A DNA stretch of 44,794 bases from an uncultured Clostridia bacterium (GCA_946186245.1 CAMHMN010000013.1:1-44794), one strand, 5' to 3'. Counted from the stretch's first letter, positions 23,858-32,875 are shown. Made by a program: numbers and translations. Notes: generated by a model from the sequence alone, not told the origin.

Positions 23858-24583
23858 ATGGAGTTTTTATCGAGAATCAATCGTCTACTGTCAAAAATCA
23901 CGAAAAAAACCGCGCAGACCATCGCACCCAAGCAGGAAATCCATTACATAAACGGCCCCGAAACCCTTCCGCCGCCGCTTGAACCGCGGGAAGAGGAGGA
24001 AATATTCCAGAGGATCATCGCAGGGGACGAATCGGCGCGGGAACCGCTTATCACCCACAATCTGCGGCTGGTGGTCTATATCGCCCGCAAGTTTGAATCC
24101 AGCGGCGTGGGCATCGAGGACCTGATTTCCATCGGATCCATCGGGCTGGTCAAGGCGGTCAACACCTTCTCCCCCGAACGCAGCATCAAGCTCGCCACCT
24201 ACGCTTCCCGGTGTATTGAGAACGAAATCCTCATGTACCTGCGCAAAACCGGCTCGGCCAAGCTGGAGATCTCCATCGACGAGCCGCTGAACGTCGACTG
24301 GGACGGCAACGAGCTGCTGCTTTCCGACGTGCTGGGGAGCGATCCCGAAAGCGTCAGCATCGGCGTGGAGGAGGAAAACGAATGTGACCTTCTGTTGCAG
24401 GCGGTCAACCGGCTGGACACACGTGAAAAGCAGATCATGTCGCTCCGGTTCGGGCTGTTCGGCAGCGACGAGCATACGCAGAAGGAAGTCGCCGATCTGC
24501 TGGGCATCAGTCAGTCCTACATTTCTCGGCTGGAAAAGCGTATTCTCGGCAAGCTCAAGGAGGAGCTGGCGCATCTGAGTTAA
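23858..24583 (+). CDS. sigE: RNA polymerase sporulation sigma factor SigE
   Basis: Sigma-E drives early mother-cell gene expression in sporulation. This 241-residue protein has a pro-sequence (about residues 1-30) that SpoIIGA would remove near the [15 protein letters not shown] segment, then sigma-70 region 2 ([11 protein letters not shown] through [20 protein letters not shown]) and region 4 ([27 protein letters not shown]). The motif [16 protein letters not shown] is typical of SigE. It lies 20 bp after spoIIGA, so the two are probably co-transcribed from the promoter at 22933-22976. Confidence 0.95.
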   Translation: MEFLSRINRLLSKITKKTAQTIAPKQEIHYINGPETLPPPLEPREEEEIFQRIIAGDESAREPLITHNLRLVVYIARKFESSGVGIEDLISIGSIGLVKAVNTFSPERSIKLATYASRCIENEILMYLRKTGSAKLEISIDEPLNVDWDGNELLLSDVLGSDPESVSIGVEEENECDLLLQAVNRLDTREKQIMSLRFGLFGSDEHTQKEVADLLGISQSYISRLEKRILGKLKEELAHLS

Positions 24584-24727
24584 TTCCATATTTTGTGCAA
24601 TTATCTTAATTTTTTCGCATCATTCACTTGACTTATTGTGTATTGAGATGTAAAATAAAAATATATAAGGCCATTGCATTCCCTTCCGCCGGAGAAACGC
24701 GTTGTCTGAATTCTTCAAAAAAAACAC

Positions 24728-24756
24728 TTGCAATCCGGTTGTTTGTGTATTATAAT
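24728..24756 (+). promoter_or_regulatory. Sigma-A promoter of the DAHP synthase gene
   Basis: TTGCAA (24728-24733), 17-bp spacer and TATAAT (24751-24756), about 65 bp before the ATG at 24821. The stretch 24584-24727 otherwise shows nothing recognisable. Confidence 0.7.
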
Positions 24757-24820
24757 AAGTGTTGCGCTTTAAATCGCTAAATTATTATCATTCCCAATGA
24801 CTGAAAGGAACAGACGACCG

Positions 24821-25843
24821 ATGAATTTTTTACGTAAACTCCCCATTCCGCAGGAAATCAAAGAGCAATTCCCTATCTCAGAGAAATGCGCCGCTGTCAA
24901 GGCGGAACGCGACCGGATGATCGCAGACGTTTTCACAGGCAGCAGCGACAAATTTCTTCTCATCATCGGCCCCTGCTCGGCTGACAATGAGATTTCCGTC
25001 ATGGATTATATCGGAAGGCTGGTCGGCTTGCAGGAGCAGGTGAAGGACAAGATTCTCATCATTCCCCGCATCTACACCAACAAGCCCCGCACCACCGGCG
25101 AAGGCTACAAGGGCATGGCTACCCAGCCAGACCCCACCAAGAAGCCCGACCTGCTGGAGGGCCTTATTTCCATTCGCCGCCTGCACCTCCGCGCCATCGA
25201 GGAAACCGGCTTTGTCTGCGCGGACGAAATGCTCTACCCCGAAAATTACCGCTATCTCAGCGACCTGCTTTCCTACATAGCGGTGGGAGCACGTTCGGTG
25301 GAAAACCAGCAGCACAGGCTGACTTCCAGCGGCATTCACGTGCCGGTCGGCATGAAGAATCCCACCAGCGGCGACCTGAGCGTCATGCTGAATTCCATCA
25401 AGGCGGCGCAGCTCCGTCACACCTTCCTCTATCGCGGCTGGGAGGTGGAGACCGAAGGCAATCCCCTGACACACGCCATTCTGCGCGGTTCGGTCAACAA
25501 GCACGGCAGAGCCATGCAGAATTATCACTACGAGGACCTCATTCTCCTGCACGAGATGTACGCGCAGCGTAATCTCATGAATCCCGCGGTGATCGTCGAC
25601 GTCAACCACAGCAATTCCAACAAGCAGTACCTTGAACAGATCCGCATCTGCAAGGAAGTCATGCATTCCCGCAGGCACAACGGAGATATTTCCCGCATGG
25701 TCAAGGGACTGATGATCGAAAGCTATATTGAAGACGGCTGCCAGAAGGTAGACGGCGGCGTCTACGGCAAGTCCATCACCGATCCCTGTCTCGGCTGGGA
25801 AAAGAGCGAACGCCTCGTGCTCGACCTCGCGGACATGCTTTAA
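24821..25843 (+). CDS. 3-deoxy-7-phosphoheptulonate (DAHP) synthase, class I AroF/G/H type
   Basis: This enzyme joins phosphoenolpyruvate and erythrose 4-phosphate, the first step of the shikimate pathway. The 340-residue protein has the AroF/G/H signature set: LLIIGPCSADNE, PRIYTNKPRTTGEGYKG and ENQQHRLTSSGIHVPVGMKN, with IVDVNHSNSNKQY and the GLMIESYIEDGCQ motif. No regulatory extension is visible. The ATG at 24821 is preceded by AAAGGAA; an earlier in-frame ATG at 24797 has no such site. It is followed 76 bp later by an aquaporin gene. Confidence 0.95.
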   Translation: MNFLRKLPIPQEIKEQFPISEKCAAVKAERDRMIADVFTGSSDKFLLIIGPCSADNEISVMDYIGRLVGLQEQVKDKILIIPRIYTNKPRTTGEGYKGMATQPDPTKKPDLLEGLISIRRLHLRAIEETGFVCADEMLYPENYRYLSDLLSYIAVGARSVENQQHRLTSSGIHVPVGMKNPTSGDLSVMLNSIKAAQLRHTFLYRGWEVETEGNPLTHAILRGSVNKHGRAMQNYHYEDLILLHEMYAQRNLMNPAVIVDVNHSNSNKQYLEQIRICKEVMHSRRHNGDISRMVKGLMIESYIEDGCQKVDGGVYGKSITDPCLGWEKSERLVLDLADML

Positions 25844-25919
25844 TTGGGAAATATGAAGGCAGGGGTGGTTATCCTGTCTTCATACAATATATCATTTTCA
25901 TCACAGGGAGGTTTTCCAC

Positions 25920-26591
25920 ATGAAAGAAAACGAATCCGTCAAGAAGTATCTCGCCGAGTTTATCGGCACCTTTGTGCTGGTGCTCTTTGGCTGCGGCGTA
26001 GCCTGCGCGCTGGGTTGCGACAACCCCGCCGGTTATCTCGCTACCGCGCTGGCATTCGGCCTGGTCATTGTCGCGATGGCCTACTCCATCGGCAACATTT
26101 CCGGCTGTCACATCAATCCCGCCGTTTCTCTCGCGATGTTCATCAATAACAAGATGACGCTGGAGGACTTCATCGGCTACGTCATCGCCCAATTCCTCGG
26201 CGCTACCGCCGGCGCCGGCGTGCTGGCCTATTTTGTGGGCAAAAAAAGCGGCCTGGGAATCAACTCCATTCACACCTTCGGCTGGGGGAAGTCCTTTATT
26301 ATCGAAGTCATACTCACCTTTGTCTTTGTGCTTGCCATTATCGGCGTTACCTCCAAGGAAAGCCTCAGCTCCGTCGCAGGCATCGTCATCGGTCTGGCAC
26401 TGACACTGGTTCACCTTCTGGGCATTTATTTCACCGGCACATCGGTCAACCCGGCACGCAGCTTCGGTCCTTCCGTGATCGTCGGCGGCGATCAGCTCAA
26501 GGGTCTGTGGGTCTTCATCGTCGCTCCTCTCGTAGGCGGAGCCCTTGCGGCCTACTGCTACAAGTACCTCGCGGACAAGCAGAGCAAGTAA
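25920..26591 (+). CDS. MIP family channel (AqpZ-like aquaporin)
   Basis: A membrane channel of 223 residues with six membrane segments and two half-helices carrying NPA motifs: INPAVS (residues 66-68) and VNPARS (177-179) with Arg180. A His in segment 5 (TLVHLLG, about residue 165) and the aromatic/Arg neighbourhood favour water selectivity over glycerol, inferred by comparison with AqpZ. GGGAGG lies upstream of the ATG. A strong terminator follows at 26637. Confidence 0.92.
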   Translation: MKENESVKKYLAEFIGTFVLVLFGCGVACALGCDNPAGYLATALAFGLVIVAMAYSIGNISGCHINPAVSLAMFINNKMTLEDFIGYVIAQFLGATAGAGVLAYFVGKKSGLGINSIHTFGWGKSFIIEVILTFVFVLAIIGVTSKESLSSVAGIVIGLALTLVHLLGIYFTGTSVNPARSFGPSVIVGGDQLKGLWVFIVAPLVGGALAAYCYKYLADKQSK

Positions 26592-26636
26592 TTGCCTCTC
26601 CCCTATCGCCTGATTGTATAAAAAAATAACCCCTTA

Positions 26637-26673
26637 CGCCTGCCGGAACCACTGTGTCCCCGGCAGGCGTTTT
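26637..26673 (+). terminator. Intrinsic terminator of the aquaporin gene
   Basis: CGCCTGCCGG (26637-26646) pairs perfectly with CCGGCAGGCG (26660-26669), followed by TTTT, 45 bp after the stop at 26591. Confidence 0.8.
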
Positions 26674-26744
26674 GGTTGTGAGGGGTGCATTTTTCACTTC
26701 ACGGTCTTCATTCAGAAAGACCTGTCGTGTTCACTGAAAAAAGC

Positions 26745-26788
26745 AAAAAAGCAAAAATCCTGCCCACTGACGTCGACAGGATTTTTGC
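26745..26788 (-). terminator. Intrinsic terminator after tRNA-Arg
   Basis: On the minus strand GCAAAAATCCTG (26777-26788) pairs with CAGGATTTTTGC (26751-26762), then TTTTTTGC. It starts right after the tRNA 3' end. Confidence 0.85.
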
Positions 26789-26790
26789 CT

Positions 26791-26867
26791 TGGCGCGCTT
26801 GGAGGGGCTCGAACCCCCGACCTTTTGATTCGTAGTCAAACACTCTATCCAACTGAGCTACAAGCGC
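26791..26867 (-). tRNA. tRNA-Arg (ACG anticodon)
   Basis: The minus-strand sequence folds into a full cloverleaf: acceptor GCGCTTG/CAAGCGC, D-arm AGCTCAGTTGGATAGAGT, anticodon loop CTACGAA with ACG, variable loop and T-arm GGGGGTTCGAGCCCC. A discriminator G and an encoded CCA end the gene. It has its own promoter (26912-26940) and terminator. Confidence 0.95.
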
Positions 26868-26911
26868 ATGATTGATTCGATTTCCATCAGCTCTTCGCTG
26901 AATGCTTGAAT

Positions 26912-26940
26912 AGTATACCACCATCCACAGGAAAAGTCAA
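26912..26940 (-). promoter_or_regulatory. Sigma-A promoter of tRNA-Arg
   Basis: TTGACT (26935-26940), 17-bp spacer and TATACT (26912-26917) on the minus strand, 45 bp before the tRNA. Confidence 0.8.
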
Positions 26941-27046
26941 GCGATTTTTTCAAAAAAAAATAAAATAGGCAAAATATCAAAAAATTATTCTAAAAACCAA
27001 TAATTTATTAATTTTTTTGCGAAGAATAAAAAATGCAAAAAAACTA

Positions 27047-27075
27047 TTGCAAATCTGACAATAACATGATACAAT
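27047..27075 (+). promoter_or_regulatory. Sigma-A promoter of secG
   Basis: TTGCAA (27047-27052), 17-bp spacer and TACAAT (27070-27075), about 65 bp before the secG ATG. Confidence 0.65.
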
Positions 27076-27139
27076 AATCTAGTGTGCAAACAATGATTTT
27101 TTCGCATTGCAATTATTGTGCTTTGGAGGTGTAGACTAT

Positions 27140-27403
27140 ATGCTGACAGCTTGGGAATGGATAATAAGCATACTGCTGATGGTAGTTGCGGTTGTCATGA
27201 TCATCATTGTGCTTTTCCAGCAGAGCGATGACGACGGCCTTTCCAGCGCCATCGGAGGTTCGTCCTCCGCTTATGATTCTTACCTGGGCAAAAACGAGAG
27301 CAGAACGACCTCTGCCAAGCTCGCAAAATTCACTAAGATGCTGGCTGCCTTGTTCTTTGTTTTTGTTATGGTACTCGACATTATTACTCTGATCAACAAA
27401 TAA
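27140..27403 (+). CDS. secG: Preprotein translocase subunit SecG
   Basis: SecG is the small membrane partner of SecYE. This 87-residue protein has two membrane segments (about 5-27 and 62-84) flanking the FQQSDDDGLSSAIGGSSSAY loop, a diagnostic SecG pattern. The start ATG at 27140 has GGAGGTG 8 nt upstream; a longer reading from 27107 has none. secG followed by rnr is a common Firmicutes order, although a hairpin with a T-run (27433-27470) separates them here. Confidence 0.93.
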   Translation: MLTAWEWIISILLMVVAVVMIIIVLFQQSDDDGLSSAIGGSSSAYDSYLGKNESRTTSAKLAKFTKMLAALFFVFVMVLDIITLINK

Positions 27404-27432
27404 TGTCGAGCAGGGACTTATTTTGTCAAAGC

Positions 27433-27470
27433 ATATGCGAAGCAGTTTGCGCTGTTTCGCATATTTTTTT
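27433..27470 (+). terminator. Intrinsic terminator of secG
   Basis: ATATGCGAA (27433-27441) pairs with TTCGCATAT (27456-27464), followed by TTTTTT, between secG and rnr. Read-through into rnr remains possible because no clear promoter is seen after it. Confidence 0.75.
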
Positions 27471-27509
27471 GTTTTTTGTATAGACCTATCAGAAAGGAGT
27501 CAAAAATAA

Positions 27510-29609
27510 ATGCAGCTTACAGAACAGCAGAAATTCATCTGTGATCAGCTCAGCCAGAAGAGCCGTCCTGTCAGATCGGACAAGCTGATCAAAGAACTGG
27601 GCGTCACCGACGTTCCCGATTTTCTTCAGGATCTCATCGCGCTGGAAAAAGCCGGGGAGGTCATTATTTCCAAAAAGAACATCGTCCGCAGCGTAAGAGG
27701 TTCCGGGCTTGTCAAGGCGAAAATCGTCTCCCTCTCCCGCGGGTTCTGCTTCGCCAAGCCGGAAGACGGCGAGGACGTGTATATTCCCATTGGCGACACG
27801 ATGGGAGCGCTTCCCGGCGACTGCGTGGTCATTTCGGTTCACCGGGATGAAAAAGGCGTCAGCGGCAGGGTTTGCAGCGTCTACCGTTACGGCGACAGAA
27901 CGGCTGTCGGCACCGTCAAGCGGTTCCACGGCAAGCCGGAGCTTCACGCAGACGCATTCTACCAGTCTCCCATCGAAATCGTCAAGAACAAGCTCGACGC
28001 CCGCGAGGGAGAAAAGATTCTGGCCAAGGTCCGATATTCCCCCGACGGAAGGAAGCTCTCCTGCACGCCTGTCAAGGTGTACGGCGAGGCGGAATGCGCG
28101 AAAATCTGCGCCGACGCGATCATCGACGCCATGGGCATTCCGCATGAATTCAGCAGCGAGGTGCTCGCCGAAGCCAGACGCATCAATGAAGCCGGCGTCA
28201 CTGACGACGATCTCAAAGAACGCACCGACCTGCGGGAGGTCAATATCTTCACCATCGACGGAGCCGACGCCAAGGATCTCGACGACGCGATATTCGTCAG
28301 GCGGCTGGGCGAGGAATTCGAGCTGTCGGTGCATATTGCCGACGTTTCCCATTACGTCGCCGACGGAAGCCCGCTCGACCTGGAAGCCCTGAACCGCGGC
28401 ACGTCGGTGTATTTTGCCGACCGCGTGATTCCCATGTATCCCACCGACATTTCCAACGGCATCTGCTCCCTCAACGCCGGCACCGACAAGCTGGCGTTCA
28501 GCGCCTTCATGAGATTCAACGGAGAAGGCCGGATGCTGGACTACCGCTTTGAAAAGACGGTCATCAATTCCAAGGTGCGAGGGGTTTATTCCGAGGTCAA
28601 TGCCCTGCTCGACGGAACGGCTACGGACGAAATCCACCGGAAATACGCCTGTGTCAGGTCCGCCCTGGAAGACGCGCTGGCGCTCTACCAAATTCTCGAC
28701 AAGGCTGCCGGCCGCCGCGGAAACGTTCATTTCAGCTCGGAGGAATCGAAATTCGTGCTGGACGAAAACGGCGTCTGCGTGGGTCTGAAAGCGCGTGAAA
28801 CCGGCACCGCCGAAAAGATGATCGAGCAATTCATGATCTCCGCCAACACAGCCGCCGCCATGCTGGCCAAGAAGGCGAATATCCCCTTTGTCTACCGCGT
28901 GCACGAATCCCCTGACCCGGAAGCCCTGCAGCGTGCCGCCATGCTGCTGCGGGTCGTAGGAGTGGACGCGCACAGAATCTGCGGCAATCCCAAGCCCGCC
29001 GACATCGACAGGGTGCTTGCCGAAACAAAGGGGAAGCCCTTCGAGGAGATCGTTTCCAATGTACTGCTGAGGTCGATGGCAAAGGCAAGGTACGACACAC
29101 AGCCTCTGGGTCATTACGGCCTGGCGCTGTGGGATTACTGCCACTTCACCTCCCCGATCCGCCGGTATCCGGATACCTTCATTCACAGGATGCTGTCGGA
29201 GCTGACGGCGGGACATTCGACCTATTTCATCACCAAGAAATACTACGGCAAGGCGCTTGACGCGGCGGCTCTTTCCTCCGAATACGAACTGCGGGCCGTC
29301 AATGCCGAACGACGCACCGAGGACTGCTATATGGCGGAATACATGTCGGCCTTCATCGGGGAGGAATTCGAGGGCAGGATCAGTCATGTGCTGGACAGCG
29401 GATTCTTTGTGCGGCTGGAAAACAGCGCGGAAGGAATGGTTCACCTCGACGACCTGCCGGATGACGAATACGAATACGACGGCCTTGCCTCCCTTCACGG
29501 AAGGCTGAGCGGCAAGACCTTCCGCGTCGGGGACAGCATCCGGATCAGGGTTGCCGCCGCGAGAATCGCCACAGGCAAAGTCGCGTTTGCGCTCGCATTC
29601 GCCCGCTGA
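27510..29609 (+). CDS. rnr: Ribonuclease R
   Basis: RNase R is a processive 3'-to-5' exoribonuclease that degrades structured RNA. The 699-residue protein has an N-terminal winged-helix segment (about 1-70), cold-shock/OB domains (about 75-210), a central RNB domain and a C-terminal S1 domain (from about 615). The RNB catalytic centre is plain: IDGADAKDLDDAIFVRR and HIADVSHYV, with FADRVIPMYPTDISNGICSL and HYGLALWDYCHFTSPIRRYPD-like motifs. A strong AAAGGAG site precedes the ATG. It lies downstream of secG and upstream of ywlE. Confidence 0.95.
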   Translation: MQLTEQQKFICDQLSQKSRPVRSDKLIKELGVTDVPDFLQDLIALEKAGEVIISKKNIVRSVRGSGLVKAKIVSLSRGFCFAKPEDGEDVYIPIGDTMGALPGDCVVISVHRDEKGVSGRVCSVYRYGDRTAVGTVKRFHGKPELHADAFYQSPIEIVKNKLDAREGEKILAKVRYSPDGRKLSCTPVKVYGEAECAKICADAIIDAMGIPHEFSSEVLAEARRINEAGVTDDDLKERTDLREVNIFTIDGADAKDLDDAIFVRRLGEEFELSVHIADVSHYVADGSPLDLEALNRGTSVYFADRVIPMYPTDISNGICSLNAGTDKLAFSAFMRFNGEGRMLDYRFEKTVINSKVRGVYSEVNALLDGTATDEIHRKYACVRSALEDALALYQILDKAAGRRGNVHFSSEESKFVLDENGVCVGLKARETGTAEKMIEQFMISANTAAAMLAKKANIPFVYRVHESPDPEALQRAAMLLRVVGVDAHRICGNPKPADIDRVLAETKGKPFEEIVSNVLLRSMAKARYDTQPLGHYGLALWDYCHFTSPIRRYPDTFIHRMLSELTAGHSTYFITKKYYGKALDAAALSSEYELRAVNAERRTEDCYMAEYMSAFIGEEFEGRISHVLDSGFFVRLENSAEGMVHLDDLPDDEYEYDGLASLHGRLSGKTFRVGDSIRIRVAAARIATGKVAFALAFAR

Positions 29610-29663
29610 CTTCTTTATTCACCAAGCGAACAAACGTGAGCGCTCATGGGAGGCTAAAGGAAC

Positions 29664-30143
29664 ATGCACATTACATTCATCTGCACGGGAAATACCTGCC
29701 GTTCACCGATGGCGGAGGGAATTGCCCGCAAGATAGCCGCGGAGAAGTATCCCGATCAGGACTGGACCTTTTCCAGCGCCGGCCTTGCCGCCTTCAACGG
29801 CTCGCCGGCGAGCCGGCATTCCATCGACGTCTGCGGCGAGAGGGGAATTGATCTTTCCGCCCACCGCAGTCAGCGGCTCAATCCGGAAATCGCGGCAAAG
29901 ACCGATTTATTCGCCGTCATGACCGCAGGACACGCGCAGATTCTGCGGCAATGCGGCATTCCGGCGGAGAAGATCGCCGCGCCGGACGGGGAGATTCCCG
30001 ACCCCTACGGCGGCGACGAAGAGGAATACCGCAACTGCCGGGATGAAATTACCCGCGCGGTGGAAAAGCTGCTGGCATCCGTTGCCGGACAGCCGGGAAC
30101 GGAAGAAAACTCCCGCAGCACGGAGGATGACGCGATTGAATGA
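29664..30143 (+). CDS. ywlE: Low-molecular-weight phosphatase, probable protein-arginine phosphatase
   Basis: A 159-residue LMW phosphatase with the P-loop CTGNTCRS (Cys7, Arg13) and the general-acid Asp in DPYGGDEEEY (about Asp113). The Thr at P-loop position 11 is the residue reported to give B. subtilis YwlE its selectivity for phospho-arginine, so this is probably a protein-arginine phosphatase that reverses McsB marking; no mcsB lies here. The last 25 residues are a polar tail. The end overlaps rimI by 8 nt. It starts 54 bp after rnr. Confidence 0.85.
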   Translation: MHITFICTGNTCRSPMAEGIARKIAAEKYPDQDWTFSSAGLAAFNGSPASRHSIDVCGERGIDLSAHRSQRLNPEIAAKTDLFAVMTAGHAQILRQCGIPAEKIAAPDGEIPDPYGGDEEEYRNCRDEITRAVEKLLASVAGQPGTEENSRSTEDDAIE

Positions 30144-30585
30144 GATAATGATTGTACCGATGACCGAAGAACACATTCCGGCCATTGCGGAACTGGAAAA
30201 CCAATGCTTTTCCGAGCCGTGGAGCGAAAAGGCGCTCGCGGAGGAGCTGAACGTTCCTTCCGCGCTGTTTCTCACGGCGATGATCGGCGGCGCAGTCGCC
30301 GGGTACATGGGGGTTCATCACCTCGGCGACTGCGCCTATGTCTGCAATGTCGCGGTCTTTCCGGAATTCCGGAGACGCTCGGTGGCTTCCGCCCTATTGG
30401 AAGCCCACATGCAGAGGGCGAAGGAAGCCGGCATGAGCGAAATCTCGCTGGAAGTGCGCACCTCCAACGCAGCCGCCCGAACGCTGTATGAAAAATTCGG
30501 CTTCGAACACCTCGGCACGCGTCCGAAATTCTACCGCTCTCCCGAGGAAAACGCGGAAATCTATTCTCTTTACCTTAACAAATAA
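30136..30585 (+). CDS. rimI: Ribosomal protein S18 alanine N-acetyltransferase RimI-like
   Basis: A 149-residue GNAT acetyltransferase. Features: PMTEEHIPAIAELENQCFSEPWSE at the N-terminus, then CNVAVFPEFRRRSVASALL (the acetyl-CoA-binding motif, with an RRRSVA variant of the usual R/Q-x-x-G-x-G/A), and RTSNAAARTLYEKFGFEHLG near the C-terminus. The start is TTG 30136, with GGAGG 9 nt upstream. It overlaps ywlE and lies 17 bp before tsaD, matching the conserved rimI-tsaD pairing, which supports the RimI call. Confidence 0.87.
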   Translation: MNEIMIVPMTEEHIPAIAELENQCFSEPWSEKALAEELNVPSALFLTAMIGGAVAGYMGVHHLGDCAYVCNVAVFPEFRRRSVASALLEAHMQRAKEAGMSEISLEVRTSNAAARTLYEKFGFEHLGTRPKFYRSPEENAEIYSLYLNK

Positions 30586-30602
30586 CGAAAGAAGCGTATG
30601 CA

Positions 30603-31610
30603 ATGACGATATTTGCAATTGAATCCTCCTGCGACGATACGGCGGCAGCCGTGGTGCAGGACGGACGGAAGGTGCTTTCCTCCGTGGTGGCGTCGCAGGT
30701 GTTCCGGCATGTGGAATTCGGCGGCGTTGTCCCTGAAATTGCCGGCAGAATGCACTGCGAGGCAATTTCCGGCGTTGTGAAGGAAGCCCTTTCGCAGGCT
30801 CAGATGAAAATTCAGGACGTGGACGCCATCGCCGTGACCGCTTATCCCGGTCTGATCGGCTCCCTGCTGGTGGGCGTGAATTTCGCCAAGGGCCTTGCCA
30901 TGACCGCCGGAAAGCCGCTGATTCCCGTCCATCATCTGCGGGGACACATCGCCGCCAATTACATTTCACACCCCGATCTGGAGCCGCCCTTCCTCTGCCT
31001 GGTGGTGTCGGGAGGACACAGCCACATCGTCGAGGTCAGGGATTTCACCGATATGCGCATCATCGGACGCACGCGGGACGACGCGGCGGGAGAGGCATTC
31101 GACAAGACCGCCCGCACGATGGGTCTCCCCTACCCCGGCGGTGTGCATATGGATAAGCTGGCGGAAGGCGGCAATCCCAACGCCTTCACCTTCCCGGTGC
31201 CGAAGGTCAGCGGTTCGCCCTACGATTTCAGCTTTTCCGGGCTGAAAACCGCCGTCATCAACACCATTCACCACATGCAGCAGAAGGGCCAGGAAGTTCC
31301 GCGGGAGGACATGGCGGCTTCCGTTCGTCAATCCGTGGTGAGTATTCTCACCGACCGATTCCTCCTTGCCGCGCGTGACACGGGGTACAAAAAGCTGGTG
31401 CTGGCCGGCGGCGTGTCCGCCAATTCACTCCTCCGCAGAAGAATGACCGAGTTCTGCGCGGAGAACGGCTTTTCGCTCTGCTACCCGGAGCTGTCCCTCT
31501 GCGGGGACAATGCCGCGATGATCGGCGCGCAGGGATATTTTGAATTCCTGCGGGGAAGCACCGCCGATATGAGCCTCAACGCCCGCGCCGAACGCAGCAT
31601 AGAATACTGA
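30603..31610 (+). CDS. tsaD: tRNA N6-threonylcarbamoyladenosine transferase subunit TsaD
   Basis: TsaD moves the threonylcarbamoyl group onto A37 of ANN-decoding tRNAs, with TsaB and TsaE as partners, which are not seen here. The 335-residue protein starts MTIFAIESSCDDTAAAVV and has the metal-binding VHHLRGHIAANY (His111, His115), the LVVSGGHSH motif and the late LAGGVSANSLLRRRM segment. It is full length. Probably co-transcribed with ywlE and rimI. Confidence 0.96.
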   Translation: MTIFAIESSCDDTAAAVVQDGRKVLSSVVASQVFRHVEFGGVVPEIAGRMHCEAISGVVKEALSQAQMKIQDVDAIAVTAYPGLIGSLLVGVNFAKGLAMTAGKPLIPVHHLRGHIAANYISHPDLEPPFLCLVVSGGHSHIVEVRDFTDMRIIGRTRDDAAGEAFDKTARTMGLPYPGGVHMDKLAEGGNPNAFTFPVPKVSGSPYDFSFSGLKTAVINTIHHMQQKGQEVPREDMAASVRQSVVSILTDRFLLAARDTGYKKLVLAGGVSANSLLRRRMTEFCAENGFSLCYPELSLCGDNAAMIGAQGYFEFLRGSTADMSLNARAERSIEY

Positions 31611-31625
31611 TTCTCCTTCTTGTCC

Positions 31626-32654
31626 TTACGATTTAAACAAGTCACCGTCGTCATAAATCACTTCGTCGGTGTACTCGTCATACGCACCGATAAATTGAAG
31701 AAATTCTTCATCGAGAACGGCTTCTGTATCCGCCGTCGAGGATGTTTCGGGACAGCGTCCGTTTCGCTCATTGCTCCGCTCGTTGAACAAGACGGATGTC
31801 TGAGGATAAACGGCCTTGTGCTTCCTCATTTTCTGTCGAATCACCGGCAGAAAATACCTCATCGAGCTGATGTCGCAGTATCCGCGTCTGCCGGTTTCAT
31901 TGATCGCTTCGATAATCATATCGTCGTCGGCTCCTATCGAGCGCATTTCCTCAATCGCTGCCAGATCAGCCTTGCGGAAGTACCTTCCTGTCACGGAACA
32001 ATAGGCGTCTTCTATTCTGTCATCGGCATCGTCGTCGGCTGAATCGGCCGTTTCGCTGCGGTTTTCGCAGCCGGATTCCTTTGATTTGATGTTGTTTGAT
32101 TTATTTTTCTTTTCTTTTGTTTGATTTTCTTTTCTTTGTTGCGTTTTTGCAGCGTTTATCGGGGTTTTCGCGGTAAAAACAGGGGTTTTCGCTGCGAATT
32201 GGTCGATTGCGGGCAGGGCAGGTTCCTCCGCGGGAGGATCGTCGTTTTCGTTTTCGTCGTCGATCTCGTCCAGCAGCCAGTATTTGCTCTTATCTGCTTT
32301 GCTCCTCGCAGTCACTTCGGAATAGTGTTGCTGGAATTCAACAGAGGTGACAACAGACTGCTGCAGGAGGGCACGGTCAAACAGCCCTATCTCCGCGCAG
32401 TACTCTATCACTTGCACCACAAAGCTTTTGTCTTTTATCCACCGATTTCCGATATCCCACACCACATTCACGGCGAGTTTGTCTAATGAAATCTCCAGAT
32501 AATACCCGCTTTCATAAACCTTGCACCGAATGACGTCATAGACACAGTAGCCCATCGGTCCGTATTTGGCCACCAGATCCCGGATGGTATAATGATGCCA
32601 TTCATTCACCCCTTTGTAAAAGTAAAGAAGTCCCGATTTCCTCGGTCTTGCCAT
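31626..32654 (-). CDS. Orphan phage-type replication protein (Lin1244/Lin1753 or DUF4373 N-terminal domain)
   Basis: A 342-residue protein. The N-terminal 100 or so residues (GLLYFYKGVNEWHHYTIRDL with GPMGYCVYDVI) match the Lin1244/Lin1753-like domain, usual in phage replication-initiation proteins. A long Lys/Asn/Thr-rich linker (about 150-200, with AAKTPVFTAKTPINAAKTQ) follows, then a DnaD-like helical segment (EDAYCSVTGRYFRKADLAAIEEM) and an acidic tail. GGAGAAG lies upstream of the ATG. It stands alone beside tsaD with no phage neighbours, so it may be a domesticated remnant. Confidence 0.8.
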   Translation of the reverse strand: MARPRKSGLLYFYKGVNEWHHYTIRDLVAKYGPMGYCVYDVIRCKVYESGYYLEISLDKLAVNVVWDIGNRWIKDKSFVVQVIEYCAEIGLFDRALLQQSVVTSVEFQQHYSEVTARSKADKSKYWLLDEIDDENENDDPPAEEPALPAIDQFAAKTPVFTAKTPINAAKTQQRKENQTKEKKNKSNNIKSKESGCENRSETADSADDDADDRIEDAYCSVTGRYFRKADLAAIEEMRSIGADDDMIIEAINETGRRGYCDISSMRYFLPVIRQKMRKHKAVYPQTSVLFNERSNERNGRCPETSSTADTEAVLDEEFLQFIGAYDEYTDEVIYDDGDLFKS

Positions 32655-32761
32655 AAGATCACTTCTCCTTATTCCGGCTGCGGAACAGAAATTTGCGTTT
32701 CTCCCTGTTTTGCAGCCTTTGTTTTTACAAAGTAGTTCCGTTTATGGAAGTTTGTATCTCT

Positions 32762-32790
32762 ATTTTAACCTACTCAAATCTGTTTGTCAA
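32762..32790 (-). promoter_or_regulatory. Sigma-A promoter of the DUF4373-type gene
   Basis: TTGACA (32785-32790), 17-bp spacer and TAAAAT (32762-32767) on the minus strand, about 110 bp before the ATG. Confidence 0.75.
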
Positions 32791-32839
32791 GTGGTTAATA
32801 TCATTTTTGCGACTAGTTGCGTGATTTTTGTTTTTATGC

Positions 32840-32875
32840 AAAAAAAAGCATCCGAACCCATGCGGGAACGGATGC
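32840..32875. terminator. Intrinsic terminator of the sugar transferase gene
   Basis: GCATCCG (minus strand, 32869-32875) pairs with CGGATGC (32848-32854), with an inner CCC/GGG stem, then eight T on the minus strand. The plus strand also has a TTTTTT tail just beyond. Confidence 0.85.

Noticed and set aside
27489..29498. Long open frame antisense to rnr
   Set aside because: It mirrors the RNase R gene, which has all catalytic motifs, and no start signal supports it.
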